Shown one piece after another: positions 27,370-35,874 of a DNA stretch of 64,000 nt. This stretch comes from Bradyrhizobium embrapense. GTDB taxonomy: Bacteria; Pseudomonadota; Alphaproteobacteria; Rhizobiales; Xanthobacteraceae. Positions within the stretch are counted from its first letter, which is position 1, and the number at the start of each line of letters is the position of its first letter. Location: the NCBI RefSeq assembly GCF_001189235.2, contig NZ_LFIP02000001.1, positions 806,001-870,000 of the forward strand, written 5' to 3'. The position numbers and the translations under genes are program-made. The notes below the pieces were generated by a model, which had not been told where the DNA came from, ran no database searches, and worked only from the letters and a program-made list of their open reading frames with translations.

Positions 27370-27560
27370 CTAACCGGCCACCGGCGGCGTGCCGTGGGTG
27401 TGGAACGAATCGATCGTCTTCAACCCCCAGGCCTGGCCCCTCTTGCGCTCCTCCTCGGTCCAAACGATCGGCTTCCAGTCCGGCGCCAGGATCAGGCGCG
27501 CGCCGGCGGTGGCGACCTTGACACGGTTGCCCCGGGTTCATCGACATACAGGAAAATCGC
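27370..27560 (-). pseudogene. remnant of a small conserved protein, frameshifted near its start
   Basis: Two frames join to give a plausible protein: YAIFLYVDEPG in one, then NRVKVATAGARLILAPDWK.. and RGQAWGLKTIDSFHTHGTPPVAG in the next, ending at TAG. The switch falls at a GGGG run near 27537, where one extra base breaks the frame, and the second frame has a TGA immediately upstream. It is therefore a probable small gene of about 60-70 residues with a one-base insertion, or an unusual downstream start. No function is known. Confidence 0.45.
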
Positions 27561-27586
27561 ATATTGAAAGCGGCCGAGGCCGGCGG

Positions 27587-29503
27587 TCAGGCGACCGAAA
27601 CGGCCCTCTCGCGATGCGACGACAGGAGCTTGCGGATCTCGAGATCCGGCACCGGCCGGCTGAACAGATAGCCCTGCATCTCGGTGCAGCCGAGGATGCG
27701 AAGCAGATTGCGCTGCTGCTCGGTCTCGACGCCCTCCGCGGTCGTCGTCATGTCGCTCGCGGCGGCAATGTTCACGACGGCCTGGACGATGGTGGACGAC
27801 GCACCGGTCCCGGCGAGATCCTTGATGAAGGCGCGGTCGATCTTGATCTTGTCGAAGGGGAAGCGCTGCAGATAGCTCAGCGACGAATAGCCGGTGCCGA
27901 AATCGTCGAGCGCGATGCGGACGCCGAGCTCGCGCAGCTGATGCAGGACATCGAGCGCCGCGTCGTCGTCGCGGATCAGCACGGCTTCGGTGATCTCGAG
28001 CTCGAGCCGCGCAGGCGCGAGCCCCGACGCTGCGAGCGCGGCGGCGACGTTCAGCGCCAGCGTCTGGCTCTTGAACTGAATCGGAGACACGTTGACCGCG
28101 ACGTTGATGTGATCGGGCCAGTTCACCGCTTCCCGGCACGCGGTGTTGAGCACCCAGTGCCCGAGATCGTTGATCAGGCCGGTGTCCTCGGCGACCGGGA
28201 TGAAATCGGCGGGCGAGATGGTGCCGCGTTCCGGATGCCGCCAGCGCACCAATGCCTCGCAGCAGCTGACCTTGCCGTCCTCGAGATGGAGCAGCGGCTG
28301 ATAGTGCAGCTCGAAGCTGCTGTCGGCGATGGCCTGGCGCAATTCCAGTTCGAGGCTGCGCCGCGCCTTGGCGCGCGCATCCATGCCGGTTTCGAAGAAC
28401 CGGTAGGTGCGGCGGCCGTCGTTCTTCGCGCCATAGAGCGCGAGGTCGGCGTTGCGCAGCAATTGATCGAGGTCGAGGCCGTCGGCGGGCGCAACGGCGA
28501 TGCCGATGCTGGCATCGGTGGTGATCAGATGCCCGCTGCAATCGATCGGCTGGCGGATCGCCTGATAGATCGCTGCGAGGAGTTGCATGGTCTCGGTCTG
28601 ATCGCGGACGGCGGTCTGGATCACGGCAAACTCGTCACCGCCGAGCCGCGCCGCGACATCGGTTTCACCGACGCAGCTGCGCAGCCGATCGGCGATTGCG
28701 CCAAGCAGTTCGTCGCCGATCTGATGGCCGAGCGCGTCGTTGACGCTCTTGAACTCGTCGATGTCGATATACATCACCGCAAGTTGCTGATCCGGCCTGA
28801 TCGTTTTCAGCGCCTGCTCCAGGCGCTGGCGGAACAGGACACGGTTGGGCAGATCGGTGAGCGCATCGTAGTGCGCCATGTGGGCGATCTTGTTTTCGGT
28901 GCGCGCGCGATCGGTGATGTCCTCGATGGTCGCCACCCAGCCGCCTTCCGGCAGCGGCTTGTTGACGATCTCGATCGCGCGCCCGCCCGGCGCCTGCGTC
29001 AGCTGCCGCGTAGCCCGGCCGAGCTTCACGTTGCCGATGATGGCATCGCAGAAATCGTCGACGTCGCCATCGAACGAGCCGGTCTGCTGCCGGTGCGCGA
29101 TCAGCTGCTGCATGGTGCTGCCCGGTTTCGCCACGTCGGGCGACAGCCCGAACATCTCGATGTAGGGACGGTTGCAGATGATGATGCGCGCCGAGGCATC
29201 GTACAGCACGAGGCCCTGCGGAATGTTGTTCACGGCGGTCATCAGATTGCGACGTTCGGCGGCGAGTCGCGCGTCGGAGACTTCGTGCCGCTTCAGCAAC
29301 AGGAAGACGATCACGGCCATGATCGCGAAGGCCGCCATCAGCAGGCCTTCGCGCTCGCTCCACTGCGCGGTCGCGCTTCCGAACAGGCTGCCCACCAGCA
29401 GGCCGGCACAGAACGCCAGCCCCTTGGTCGTGCCGGCGTCGGCATTTCCTGACGATGAATTGCGGTGTTCGATGCGCACGCTGATCTCTCCCGAGCGCGG
29501 CAT
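27587..29503 (-). CDS. membrane-bound PAS-GGDEF-EAL protein (c-di-GMP turnover)
   Basis: A 638-residue protein. Two membrane helices (about 28-45 and 53-70) are followed by a PAS domain (about 90-200), GGDEF (about 205-365, motif GGDEF at 288-292) and EAL (about 385-630, motif EALVRW at 416-421). The sequence keeps both GGDEF and EAL signatures, with the phosphodiesterase metal-site segments NVSPIQF and DDFGTGYSS also present. It could therefore make and degrade cyclic di-GMP, with the PAS domain choosing between them. It has no sensory periplasmic domain: the two helices are joined by a short loop. It stands alone. Confidence 0.94.
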   Translation of the reverse strand: MPRSGEISVRIEHRNSSSGNADAGTTKGLAFCAGLLVGSLFGSATAQWSEREGLLMAAFAIMAVIVFLLLKRHEVSDARLAAERRNLMTAVNNIPQGLVLYDASARIIICNRPYIEMFGLSPDVAKPGSTMQQLIAHRQQTGSFDGDVDDFCDAIIGNVKLGRATRQLTQAPGGRAIEIVNKPLPEGGWVATIEDITDRARTENKIAHMAHYDALTDLPNRVLFRQRLEQALKTIRPDQQLAVMYIDIDEFKSVNDALGHQIGDELLGAIADRLRSCVGETDVAARLGGDEFAVIQTAVRDQTETMQLLAAIYQAIRQPIDCSGHLITTDASIGIAVAPADGLDLDQLLRNADLALYGAKNDGRRTYRFFETGMDARAKARRSLELELRQAIADSSFELHYQPLLHLEDGKVSCCEALVRWRHPERGTISPADFIPVAEDTGLINDLGHWVLNTACREAVNWPDHINVAVNVSPIQFKSQTLALNVAAALAASGLAPARLELEITEAVLIRDDDAALDVLHQLRELGVRIALDDFGTGYSSLSYLQRFPFDKIKIDRAFIKDLAGTGASSTIVQAVVNIAAASDMTTTAEGVETEQQRNLLRILGCTEMQGYLFSRPVPDLEIRKLLSSHRERAVSVA

Positions 29504-29877
29504 CGTTACGCAGCACTGATGGAAAGGTCGTTACAACTCGCAGTTAGCAATCGGTTACACGATACCTGGAGACAGAACAGAACACATCCCGCAGAAACTC
29601 CCGTAAGCCTACGGAGCCGCCGATGCCCTCCACGGAGATGGTGAATCCCGCCTTAACGGAAAAAGCCGCGAAACAGGCCCGGCTGTGCCGGAAAGCGACG
29701 ATTTCGCCGCCGATGCACGCGACGACACGCAATCTCGCGGCACGATAGAAACAAATCGTCACCGGGAAAGTGTAGATTTAGCCGATGTGCACCCCCGGCG
29801 ATTTAACGGTTTTTCCAAACCCGGGCGCGCATATTGGTCCGGACATTTAGATTTTGCCAACTAGCTAGGCTGGAACT
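29504..29877. other. divergent intergenic region before the HerA-like gene
   Basis: A 374-bp stretch between the GGDEF-EAL gene and the HerA-like gene. Base composition is AT-richer in its second half (29760-29870), as expected for promoters. A 72-codon minus-strand ORF in it has no family resemblance. No operator or RNA gene was recognised. Confidence 0.5.
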
Positions 29878-31629
29878 GTGACATCCTTCGGACGTGTGAT
29901 CTCTGTACGCGGCTCGCAGGCCCGGGTTGGGCTGCTGGCCGGCGGCCAGATGCAGCTATCAGAAATGCGCGCGACCGTCGGCCGGTTCGTCAGCATCCGC
30001 TGCGCGAGCTCGGTCATCGTCGCCATGATCACCGAAGTGTCGTGCGAGAATCTGGCGGCGTCCGACGAATACATGGCGACCGCCTCGGTCGACCTGCTCG
30101 GCGAAATTCTCGGCGGCGACCGCCCGAAGTTCCAGCGCGGTGTCACGCACTATCCGACCATCGGCGACAGCACCGACCTGATCACCAACCAGGAGCTGCG
30201 CACGGTCTATGCGCCGAGCGGCTCGGACCAGATCAATGTCGGCACGCTGCAGCAGGATCGTTCAGTGATCGCCTATGTCGACGTCGAGGAAATGTTGTCC
30301 AAGCACTTCGCGGTGCTCGGCTCGACCGGCGTCGGCAAATCCACCGGCGTGTCGCTGCTGCTCAACGAGATCCTGAAGTCGCGGCCGAACCTGCGCATCT
30401 TCCTGCTCGACGTGCACAACGAATACGGCCGCTGCTTCGGCGAGCGCGCGCAGGTGCTCAACCCGCGAAACCTGAAGCTGCCGTTCTGGCTGTTCAACTT
30501 CGAAGAGATCGTCGACGTGCTGTTCGGCGGTCGGCCCGGCGTGCCCGAAGAGCTCGACATCCTCGCCGAAGTGATCCCGATGGCGAAGGGCATCTACACC
30601 CAGTACCAGAACTCCGACCGGGTCGGTCTCGGACTGAAGCGCATCGACCCCAAGCAGGTCGGCTACACCGTCGATACGCCGGTGCCCTACCGCCTCGTCG
30701 ACCTGATCTCGCTGATCGACGAGCGCATGGGCAAGCTCGAGAACCGCTCCTCGCGCATCATCTATCACAAGCTGATCTCGCGCATCGACGCGGTGCGCAA
30801 CGATCCCCGCTACGCCTTCATGTTCGACAATGCCAATGTCGGCGGCGATACCATGGCCGAGGTGATCAGCCATCTGTTCCGCCTGCCCGCCAACGGCAAG
30901 CCGATGACCATCATGCAGCTCGCCGGCTTCCCCGCCGAAGTCGTCGATTCCGTGGTGTCGGTGCTGTGCCGCATGGCGTTCGATTTCGGGCTGTGGAGCG
31001 ACGGCGTCTCGCCGATGCTGTTCGTCTGCGAGGAAGCGCACCGCTACGCCTCCGCCGACCGCAACATCGGCTTCGGGCCGACCCGCAAGGCGGTGTCGCG
31101 AATCGCCAAGGAGGGCCGCAAATACGGCGTCTATCTCGGCCTGATCACCCAGCGTCCGGCCGAGCTCGACGCCACCATCATCTCTCAGTGCAACACGCTG
31201 TTCACGATGCGGCTCGCCAACGACCGCGACCAGGCGCTGCTACGCTCGGCGGTGTCGGATGCCGCCGCCAACCTGCTGTCATTCGTGCCCTCGCTCGGCA
31301 CCCGCGAGGTGCTGGCGTTCGGCGAAGGCGTGGCGCTGCCGACCCGGCTGCGCTTCAAGGAGGTGCCGCCGCACCAGCTGCCGCGCGGCGAGGCCACCAT
31401 CGCGACGGTGCCGTCGGTCACCGCCGGCCATGACATGCATTTCGTCAGCGCCGTGCTGGAGCGCTGGCGCGGCGCCACCTCGCATCGCGATTCGCCGAGC
31501 GGCGATGCCAACTTCAACGCTCCGGCGGCACCGCCGCGCACCATGGCGCCCGCCGAGGCGCCGATGCTGCAGCCGTCAATGGGCCTCGATCCGGACCGCT
31601 TCTCGCTCCTCAAGAAGCCGCTGCGCTAA
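29878..31629 (+). CDS. HerA-like FtsK-superfamily ATPase (DUF87)
   Basis: A 583-residue protein with a GTG start. Residues 1-85 form the HAS beta-barrel typical of HerA (GRVISVRGSQARVGLL). The RecA-like core has Walker A GSTGVGKST (148-156), DVHNEYGRCF (HerA-specific) and Walker B MLFVCEEAHRY (about 380-390). TQRPAELDATIISQCNTLFTMR is the sensor and arginine-finger region. The last 90 residues are Pro/Ala-rich and probably flexible. HerA proteins form hexameric DNA translocases, in archaea with the nuclease NurA and in bacteria often with defence effectors. No nuclease or effector gene is adjacent. It resembles the stand-alone type found across Rhizobiales. Confidence 0.9.
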   Translation: MTSFGRVISVRGSQARVGLLAGGQMQLSEMRATVGRFVSIRCASSVIVAMITEVSCENLAASDEYMATASVDLLGEILGGDRPKFQRGVTHYPTIGDSTDLITNQELRTVYAPSGSDQINVGTLQQDRSVIAYVDVEEMLSKHFAVLGSTGVGKSTGVSLLLNEILKSRPNLRIFLLDVHNEYGRCFGERAQVLNPRNLKLPFWLFNFEEIVDVLFGGRPGVPEELDILAEVIPMAKGIYTQYQNSDRVGLGLKRIDPKQVGYTVDTPVPYRLVDLISLIDERMGKLENRSSRIIYHKLISRIDAVRNDPRYAFMFDNANVGGDTMAEVISHLFRLPANGKPMTIMQLAGFPAEVVDSVVSVLCRMAFDFGLWSDGVSPMLFVCEEAHRYASADRNIGFGPTRKAVSRIAKEGRKYGVYLGLITQRPAELDATIISQCNTLFTMRLANDRDQALLRSAVSDAAANLLSFVPSLGTREVLAFGEGVALPTRLRFKEVPPHQLPRGEATIATVPSVTAGHDMHFVSAVLERWRGATSHRDSPSGDANFNAPAAPPRTMAPAEAPMLQPSMGLDPDRFSLLKKPLR

Positions 31630-31710
31630 AGCGCGATCGTCGTCGCGCTTTAGCTCCTTGTTTGGGCATGATCTCGTCGGAAAACCGCTTCACACTTTTC
31701 CGGATCATGC
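31625..31710. repeat. dispersed repeat with strong hairpin (family D), likely terminator of the HerA-like gene
   Basis: A perfect 12-bp stem, GCTAAAGCGCGA / TCGCGCTTTAGC, with a 6-nt loop spans 31625-31654. The stop codon of the ATPase gene lies within its left arm. A second inverted repeat, GCATGATC / GATCATGC, spans 31666-31710 around GGAAAA / TTTTCC. This composite is of a type scattered through Bradyrhizobium genomes (from memory). Confidence 0.75.
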
Positions 31711-31813
31711 CTTAGCATCACCATGGCAGGGCGCCGATGCGCCTTGCGCCCAGGCCGTCATCCACTATGGTTTCGCGTGACGCCGCGTCCCCGCGGCACG
31801 CCGGAACCATCTC

Positions 31814-32392
31814 ATGACGCAGCCGACCGCAAAACGCTTCCCGACGCCCGCTCTCGACAAGCTCCCCGAGGACGTCCGCACCCGCATCCTGGCGGTGCAG
31901 GAGAAGTCCGGCTTCGTGCCGAACGTATTCCTCACGCTGGCCTACCGCCCCGACGAGTTTCGCGCCTTCTTCGCCTATCACGACGCGCTGATGGAGAAGG
32001 ACTCCGGCCTCTCCAAGGCCGAGCGCGAGATGATCGTGGTGGCGACCAGCGCCGCCAACCAGTGCCAGTATTGCGTGATCGCCCATGGCGCGATCCTGCG
32101 CATCCGCGCCAAGAACCCGGAGATCGCCGACCAGATCGCAGTCAACTACCGCAAGGCCGACATCACGCCGCGGCAGCGCGCGATGCTCGATTTCGCGATC
32201 AAGGTTAGCCGCGCGGCCGAGGAAGTCTCGGAGGCGGATTTCGCGGCGCTCGCCGCGCACGGCTTCAGCGACGACGACGTCTGGGATATCGCCGCGGTCG
32301 CGGCCTTCTTCGCGCTCTCGAACCGGCTTGCGAACGTCACCGGCATGCGGCCGAACAGCGAATTCTATATGCTCGGCCGGCAGCCGAAATAG
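31814..32392 (+). CDS. AhpD-like / carboxymuconolactone-decarboxylase-family peroxidase-related protein
   Basis: A 192-residue all-helical protein of the peroxidase-related subgroup. The redox site is Cys84-x-x-Cys87-x3-His91 (CQYCVIAH), preceded by the conserved Glu in SKAEREMIVVATSAANQ. The C-terminal DDVWDIAAVAAFFALSNRLAN is typical. AhpD-type proteins reduce peroxidases or act as alkylhydroperoxidases through this disulfide. It lies 8 bp before mgtC and so is probably co-transcribed with it. Confidence 0.88.
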   Translation: MTQPTAKRFPTPALDKLPEDVRTRILAVQEKSGFVPNVFLTLAYRPDEFRAFFAYHDALMEKDSGLSKAEREMIVVATSAANQCQYCVIAHGAILRIRAKNPEIADQIAVNYRKADITPRQRAMLDFAIKVSRAAEEVSEADFAALAAHGFSDDDVWDIAAVAAFFALSNRLANVTGMRPNSEFYMLGRQPK

Positions 32393-32400
32393 AGGACGCC

Positions 32401-32913
32401 TTGCCAGACTGGAGCGAGATCATCCTGCGTCTCGGCGCGGCGACGCTTGCCGGCAGCGCGATCGGGCTCGACCGCGACCTGCGCGGCAAGCCAATCGGCC
32501 TGAAGACGCTCGGCCTCGTCAGCCTCTCGACCGCGACCGTCGTGCTGCTGGCCTTGCATGGGGTCGATCCCGGGAAATTCACCGATGCGGTCAGCCGCGT
32601 GATTCAGGGCGTGCTGACCGGGATCGGCTTTCTCGGCGCTGGCGTGATCGTCCGGCGGGGCGACCGTTTTCACGTCCACGGCCTGACGAGCGCCGCATGC
32701 GCGTTCTTCGCCGCATGCGTCGGGATCGTCTGCGGCGCCGGACATTGGCCGATCGTGCTCACCGCGCTCTTGCTGGCATTTCTGCTGCTGACCTTCGGCA
32801 AGCGGACCGAGCGGTGGCTGCACCACGCGCTCGGCGGCAAAGAGGACCAGAACGGACCGGAGACCGCGCCCGGTCAGTCGTCGGATGCCGGTCCGCACCA
32901 GCCGGGCAGATAG
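32401..32913 (+). CDS. MgtC/SapB-family membrane protein
   Basis: A 170-residue protein with a likely TTG start (AGAGGA just before). Four to five membrane helices cover residues 5-140. The family signature reads AGSAIGLDRDLRGKPIGLKTLGLV, with the acidic and basic residues conserved in MgtC. GIGFLGAGVIVRRGD follows. MgtC proteins modulate F-type ATPase and magnesium or phosphate homeostasis in several pathogens; this short form lacks the C-terminal ACT-like domain. The C-terminal tail is polar and overlaps the convergent ParB-like gene by 40 bp. Confidence 0.85.
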   Translation: MPDWSEIILRLGAATLAGSAIGLDRDLRGKPIGLKTLGLVSLSTATVVLLALHGVDPGKFTDAVSRVIQGVLTGIGFLGAGVIVRRGDRFHVHGLTSAACAFFAACVGIVCGAGHWPIVLTALLLAFLLLTFGKRTERWLHHALGGKEDQNGPETAPGQSSDAGPHQPGR

Positions 32914-33500
32914 ACCGCTCCCCCGCTGCGACCCAGCGCCAGCCCCTTCTCCAGCGCCTTGGCGAAATTGTTCTCCACCGTCTTGCGCGGGATGTGGCGG
33001 CGCAGGAAATCGGCCCACAGGAATTCGCTGAACGGCGTCGTGTCCTTGGCGAAGCCGCCGGCCCGGCGCATCTCGCCGGCCAGACTGCGGAACGGATCGT
33101 CCTTGAGATCCTTGATCGACTTCGGAATGTCCTTGAAGTGGCAGCGCTCGCCCTTGGAGTTGTAGGGATAGACCCAGCGCTTGTTGTCCATTACGCCCCA
33201 GAACACGTCACGCTCGACCATCGTGAGATCGCCGATCACCGTGACCAGGATGTCCTTGACGCCCTCCTCGTGCAGCGCTCGCGCCATGTGATGATGATCG
33301 ACCACGTAGTAGCGATCGTCGGGACCATGCACCACCGGGATCATGTGCTTGCCGAGCAGCTCGGCGCGCTTCTTGTCCGAACTGTGCTCGCGCCAGCGCT
33401 TCCGCTTCTCCTTCACCTCATGCATGCCGACCGTCATCTGGGTCGGCCGCAACGACAGGATCGGGACCGGTTTGACGTAAGGCTCGCGCGTATGGGCCAT
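32874..33500 (-). CDS. ParB/sulfiredoxin-fold protein (ParBc_2 type)
   Basis: A 208-residue protein. The ATG at 33500 was chosen because GGAG lies 5 nt before it; a GTG at 33506 is possible. The N-terminal half carries the ParB-N fold: VKPVPILSLRPTQMTVG, then KHMIPVVHGPDDRYYVVDHHHMARAL, where the DHHHMARAL stretch replaces the usual GHRR motif. No HTH or CTPase arginine patch (GERR) is evident, so it is not a chromosome-partitioning ParB. ParBc_2 proteins are uncharacterised; a nuclease or nucleotide-binding role is only implied by the fold. It is convergent with mgtC. Confidence 0.8.
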   Translation of the reverse strand: MAHTREPYVKPVPILSLRPTQMTVGMHEVKEKRKRWREHSSDKKRAELLGKHMIPVVHGPDDRYYVVDHHHMARALHEEGVKDILVTVIGDLTMVERDVFWGVMDNKRWVYPYNSKGERCHFKDIPKSIKDLKDDPFRSLAGEMRRAGGFAKDTTPFSEFLWADFLRRHIPRKTVENNFAKALEKGLALGRSGGAVYLPGWCGPASDD

Positions 33501-33584
33501 GTGCACTCCCGTTTGACCGGCACTCCGGAATGGGTTCCATTATGACATGATGTCACAGGCAGGCGGAAGAGCCGGTTCGACGGA

Positions 33585-34466
33585 ATGGCATTGAGAGCAA
33601 GCGAACGCGCGAAGGCGCGCACCATCCGTCTCGGCAACCGCGAGGTCGTGACCGAGGGGCTGGAGCTCAGTTTCTGGGCAGACATCAGCCATCGTTGCAT
33701 GACAGCATCCTGGCCCGCCTTTATTGGCGGTGCAGCAATGGTGTTCATCAGCTTCAACGCCGTCTTCGCCTGGTTGTATTGGCTCGGCGATCATCCGATC
33801 GCCAACGTGCCTGACGGCCAATACGTCGACTACCTCTATTTCAGCATCGAGACGCTCTCGACCGCGGGCTATGGCGACATGCACCCGCAGACGCACTACG
33901 GGCACTTCATCGCCACGATCGAACTCTTCACCGGTATCTTCTCGATGTCGCTGATGACCGGGCTGATCTTCGCCCGCTTCTCGCGGCCGAGCGCGCGGCT
34001 GCTGTTCGCCGACAATCCCGTGATCTCGGACCATGAGGGCCAGCTCACGTTGATGATCCGTATGGCCAACGAGCGGCACAACATCATCGCCAACGCCACC
34101 GCGCGGCTGTGGCTGTTCAAGAACGGCGTCAGCAAGGAAGGCATGCCCTACCGCCGGTTCTACGAACTGCCGCTCCTGCGCAGCGAGAGCCCGGCGCTGG
34201 CGCTGAGCTGGACCCTGTTTCATGCGATCGACCAGGACAGTCCGCTCTACGGCCTCGACGCCGCGGGCCTGGAAGCCGTCAATGCCGGGCTCGGCCTCAT
34301 CGTGTCGGGCTATGACGACGTTGCAGCGCAAAACGTGCACGCGCGAAAATCCTACGAGCATGTCGACATCCGCTTCGGCCATCGCTACGCCGAGATCCTG
34401 CAGGCGACCGACGACGGCCGGCTGCGGATCGACTACAGTCGGTTCCACGAGACCATCGAAGGATAA
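33585..34466 (+). CDS. inward-rectifier potassium channel (KirBac type)
   Basis: A 293-residue protein. A short cytoplasmic slide helix is followed by two membrane helices (about 44-68 and 108-131) around a pore loop with the selectivity filter TAGYGD (93-98). The C-terminal cytoplasmic immunoglobulin-like domain (about 140-293) includes RMANERHNIIANATARLWL, as in KirBac1.1/3.1. It forms a tetrameric potassium channel in the inner membrane. It is transcribed alone, divergent from the ParB-like gene. Two further potassium systems (kup) occur in this window. Confidence 0.94.
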   Translation: MALRASERAKARTIRLGNREVVTEGLELSFWADISHRCMTASWPAFIGGAAMVFISFNAVFAWLYWLGDHPIANVPDGQYVDYLYFSIETLSTAGYGDMHPQTHYGHFIATIELFTGIFSMSLMTGLIFARFSRPSARLLFADNPVISDHEGQLTLMIRMANERHNIIANATARLWLFKNGVSKEGMPYRRFYELPLLRSESPALALSWTLFHAIDQDSPLYGLDAAGLEAVNAGLGLIVSGYDDVAAQNVHARKSYEHVDIRFGHRYAEILQATDDGRLRIDYSRFHETIEG

Positions 34467-34520
34467 ATACCACCTCTGCGCGCATCATGATTTGTGTGAA
34501 GCGCAGCGAACGTGCTAGAC

Positions 34521-34907
34521 ATGAGCGGCGACGCGACCGGACTGACAACAGTGAAGACGCAGCGGCCAATTTCCTCGGATGACGAGCACGTGGTGCTCAA
34601 ATTCCGGCCGCGTACCTCGGCGCAGCCACCCGGCAAGCGCGAGGAGCCGGTCCGATCGGCCCGCCCGGCTTCCATAGCTCCTGTTTCAGTCGCCAACGAC
34701 CTTTCCCGCTATGAGAAGCCGCGCGAGGAGCCGGATGATTTCCGTCAGCGCATGCTCGCCAACATCGCCGCCTTCGCCTTCACCGTGGCGCTCACCGCGA
34801 TCGGCATCTGGCTCGCCATGAGCATCGCCGATTTGCGCAAGACCCAGGATTGCGTGCTGATGGGACGCCGGGATTGCGCGAAGATTACGGTGGTGCCACG
34901 CGGCTAG
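34521..34907 (+). CDS. single-pass membrane protein, unknown function
   Basis: A 128-residue protein from the ATG at 34521; a GTG at 34512 is equally possible, and neither has a clear ribosome-binding site. Residues 1-70 are polar and Pro/Arg-rich, one membrane helix spans about 85-107 (AAFAFTVALTAIGIWLAMSIA), and a short tail with two Cys residues follows (DCVLMGRRDCAKI), likely periplasmic. The layout resembles small conserved membrane proteins of Bradyrhizobium. No family with known function is recognised. Confidence 0.7.
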   Translation: MSGDATGLTTVKTQRPISSDDEHVVLKFRPRTSAQPPGKREEPVRSARPASIAPVSVANDLSRYEKPREEPDDFRQRMLANIAAFAFTVALTAIGIWLAMSIADLRKTQDCVLMGRRDCAKITVVPRG

Positions 34908-35085
34908 GCGAGCTGGAACCGTACCCAAAAACCGTCCTCGCCAGCCCGGCCAAGCTCCATTGAACTAACGGCCCTGCTCCGATATACGGGCACACGACTC
35001 CGGCAGCAGCAATCAGGCAATCCGGGGCACCGCGCCCGCCTCCTCCGAGCCGACCCGGAATTACCTTCAATATATCAAAGGCTTA

Positions 35086-35388
35086 ATGATGTCCTCCACA
35101 TTCGAGCAGATCGCCAACATTATCGCGGAGACCTGCGACATCCCGCGCGATACGATCAAGCCGGAGAGCCACGCGATCGACGATCTGGGGATCGACAGCC
35201 TCGACTTCCTCGACATCGCCTTTGCCATCGACAAGGCCTTCGGGATCAAGATGCCGCTCGAGAAGTGGACCCAGGAGGTCAACGACGGCAAGGCCACGAC
35301 GGAGCAGTACTTCGTGTTGCAGAATCTCGCCGACCGCATCGACGAGCTGGTTGCGGCCAAGAACGCGGGCACGGGCTCAGCCTCGTAA
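35086..35388 (+). CDS. acpXL: acyl carrier protein AcpXL for very-long-chain fatty acids
   Basis: A 100-residue protein, longer than the housekeeping ACP (about 78). The phosphopantetheine Ser38 lies in [21 protein letters not shown]. The extended C-terminus ([21 protein letters not shown]) is typical of AcpXL. It carries the growing C26-C28 hydroxy acyl chain that LpxXL places on lipid A. It is the first gene of a five-gene run with short gaps or overlaps. Confidence 0.93.
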   Translation: MMSSTFEQIANIIAETCDIPRDTIKPESHAIDDLGIDSLDFLDIAFAIDKAFGIKMPLEKWTQEVNDGKATTEQYFVLQNLADRIDELVAAKNAGTGSAS

Positions 35389-35397
35389 TCGCCCATC

Positions 35398-35874
35398 ATG
35401 CAGCTTGAAACTTTTCAGCTGATCGATCGGATCGTCGACCTCAACCTCGACGCAAGGACCATTGTCGTCGAGGCGGATGTCCCGCCGGACAGCCACTCGG
35501 TGTTCGCGGGGCACTTCCCGGGTTACCCGATCATGCCCGGCGTACTGCTCACCGAAGCAATGGCCCAGAGCTCCGGCTGGCTGATCCTCGGTCTGACCAA
35601 GTTCGAGCGCATGCCTTTCCTCGCGATGGTCAAGGAAGCCAAGATGCGTGGCTTCGTTAGCCCCAGTTCGACACTGACGATCGAAGCCAGGATCGAACAC
35701 GAAGGTTCAGGCTTCACCGTGACCTCGGCGAAGGTCCGCGTCGGCAAGGAGCTCAAGTGCAACGCCGAGCTGACCTTTCGTCATATCCCCTTCCCAAGCC
35801 CCGACTTGCGTGTGCACATGGATGCGCTCGCCAACAAGATCGGGTTTCCGCTGCAGGCAACGAGTAATGGCTGA
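35398..35874 (+). CDS. fabZ: 3-hydroxyacyl-ACP dehydratase, FabZ type (VLCFA operon)
   Basis: A 158-residue single hot-dog protein. The catalytic His39 is in FAGHFPGYPIMPGVLLTEAMAQ, which also contains the helix Glu used for catalysis. It removes water from the 3-hydroxyacyl-AcpXL intermediate in each elongation cycle. It starts 9 bp after acpXL and overlaps the next gene by 8 bp. Confidence 0.92.
   Translation: MQLETFQLIDRIVDLNLDARTIVVEADVPPDSHSVFAGHFPGYPIMPGVLLTEAMAQSSGWLILGLTKFERMPFLAMVKEAKMRGFVSPSSTLTIEARIEHEGSGFTVTSAKVRVGKELKCNAELTFRHIPFPSPDLRVHMDALANKIGFPLQATSNG

Noticed and set aside
29544..29762. 72-codon minus-strand ORF upstream of the HerA-like gene
   Set aside because: No ribosome-binding site, no family resemblance and Cys/Arg-rich composition; more likely promoter DNA.
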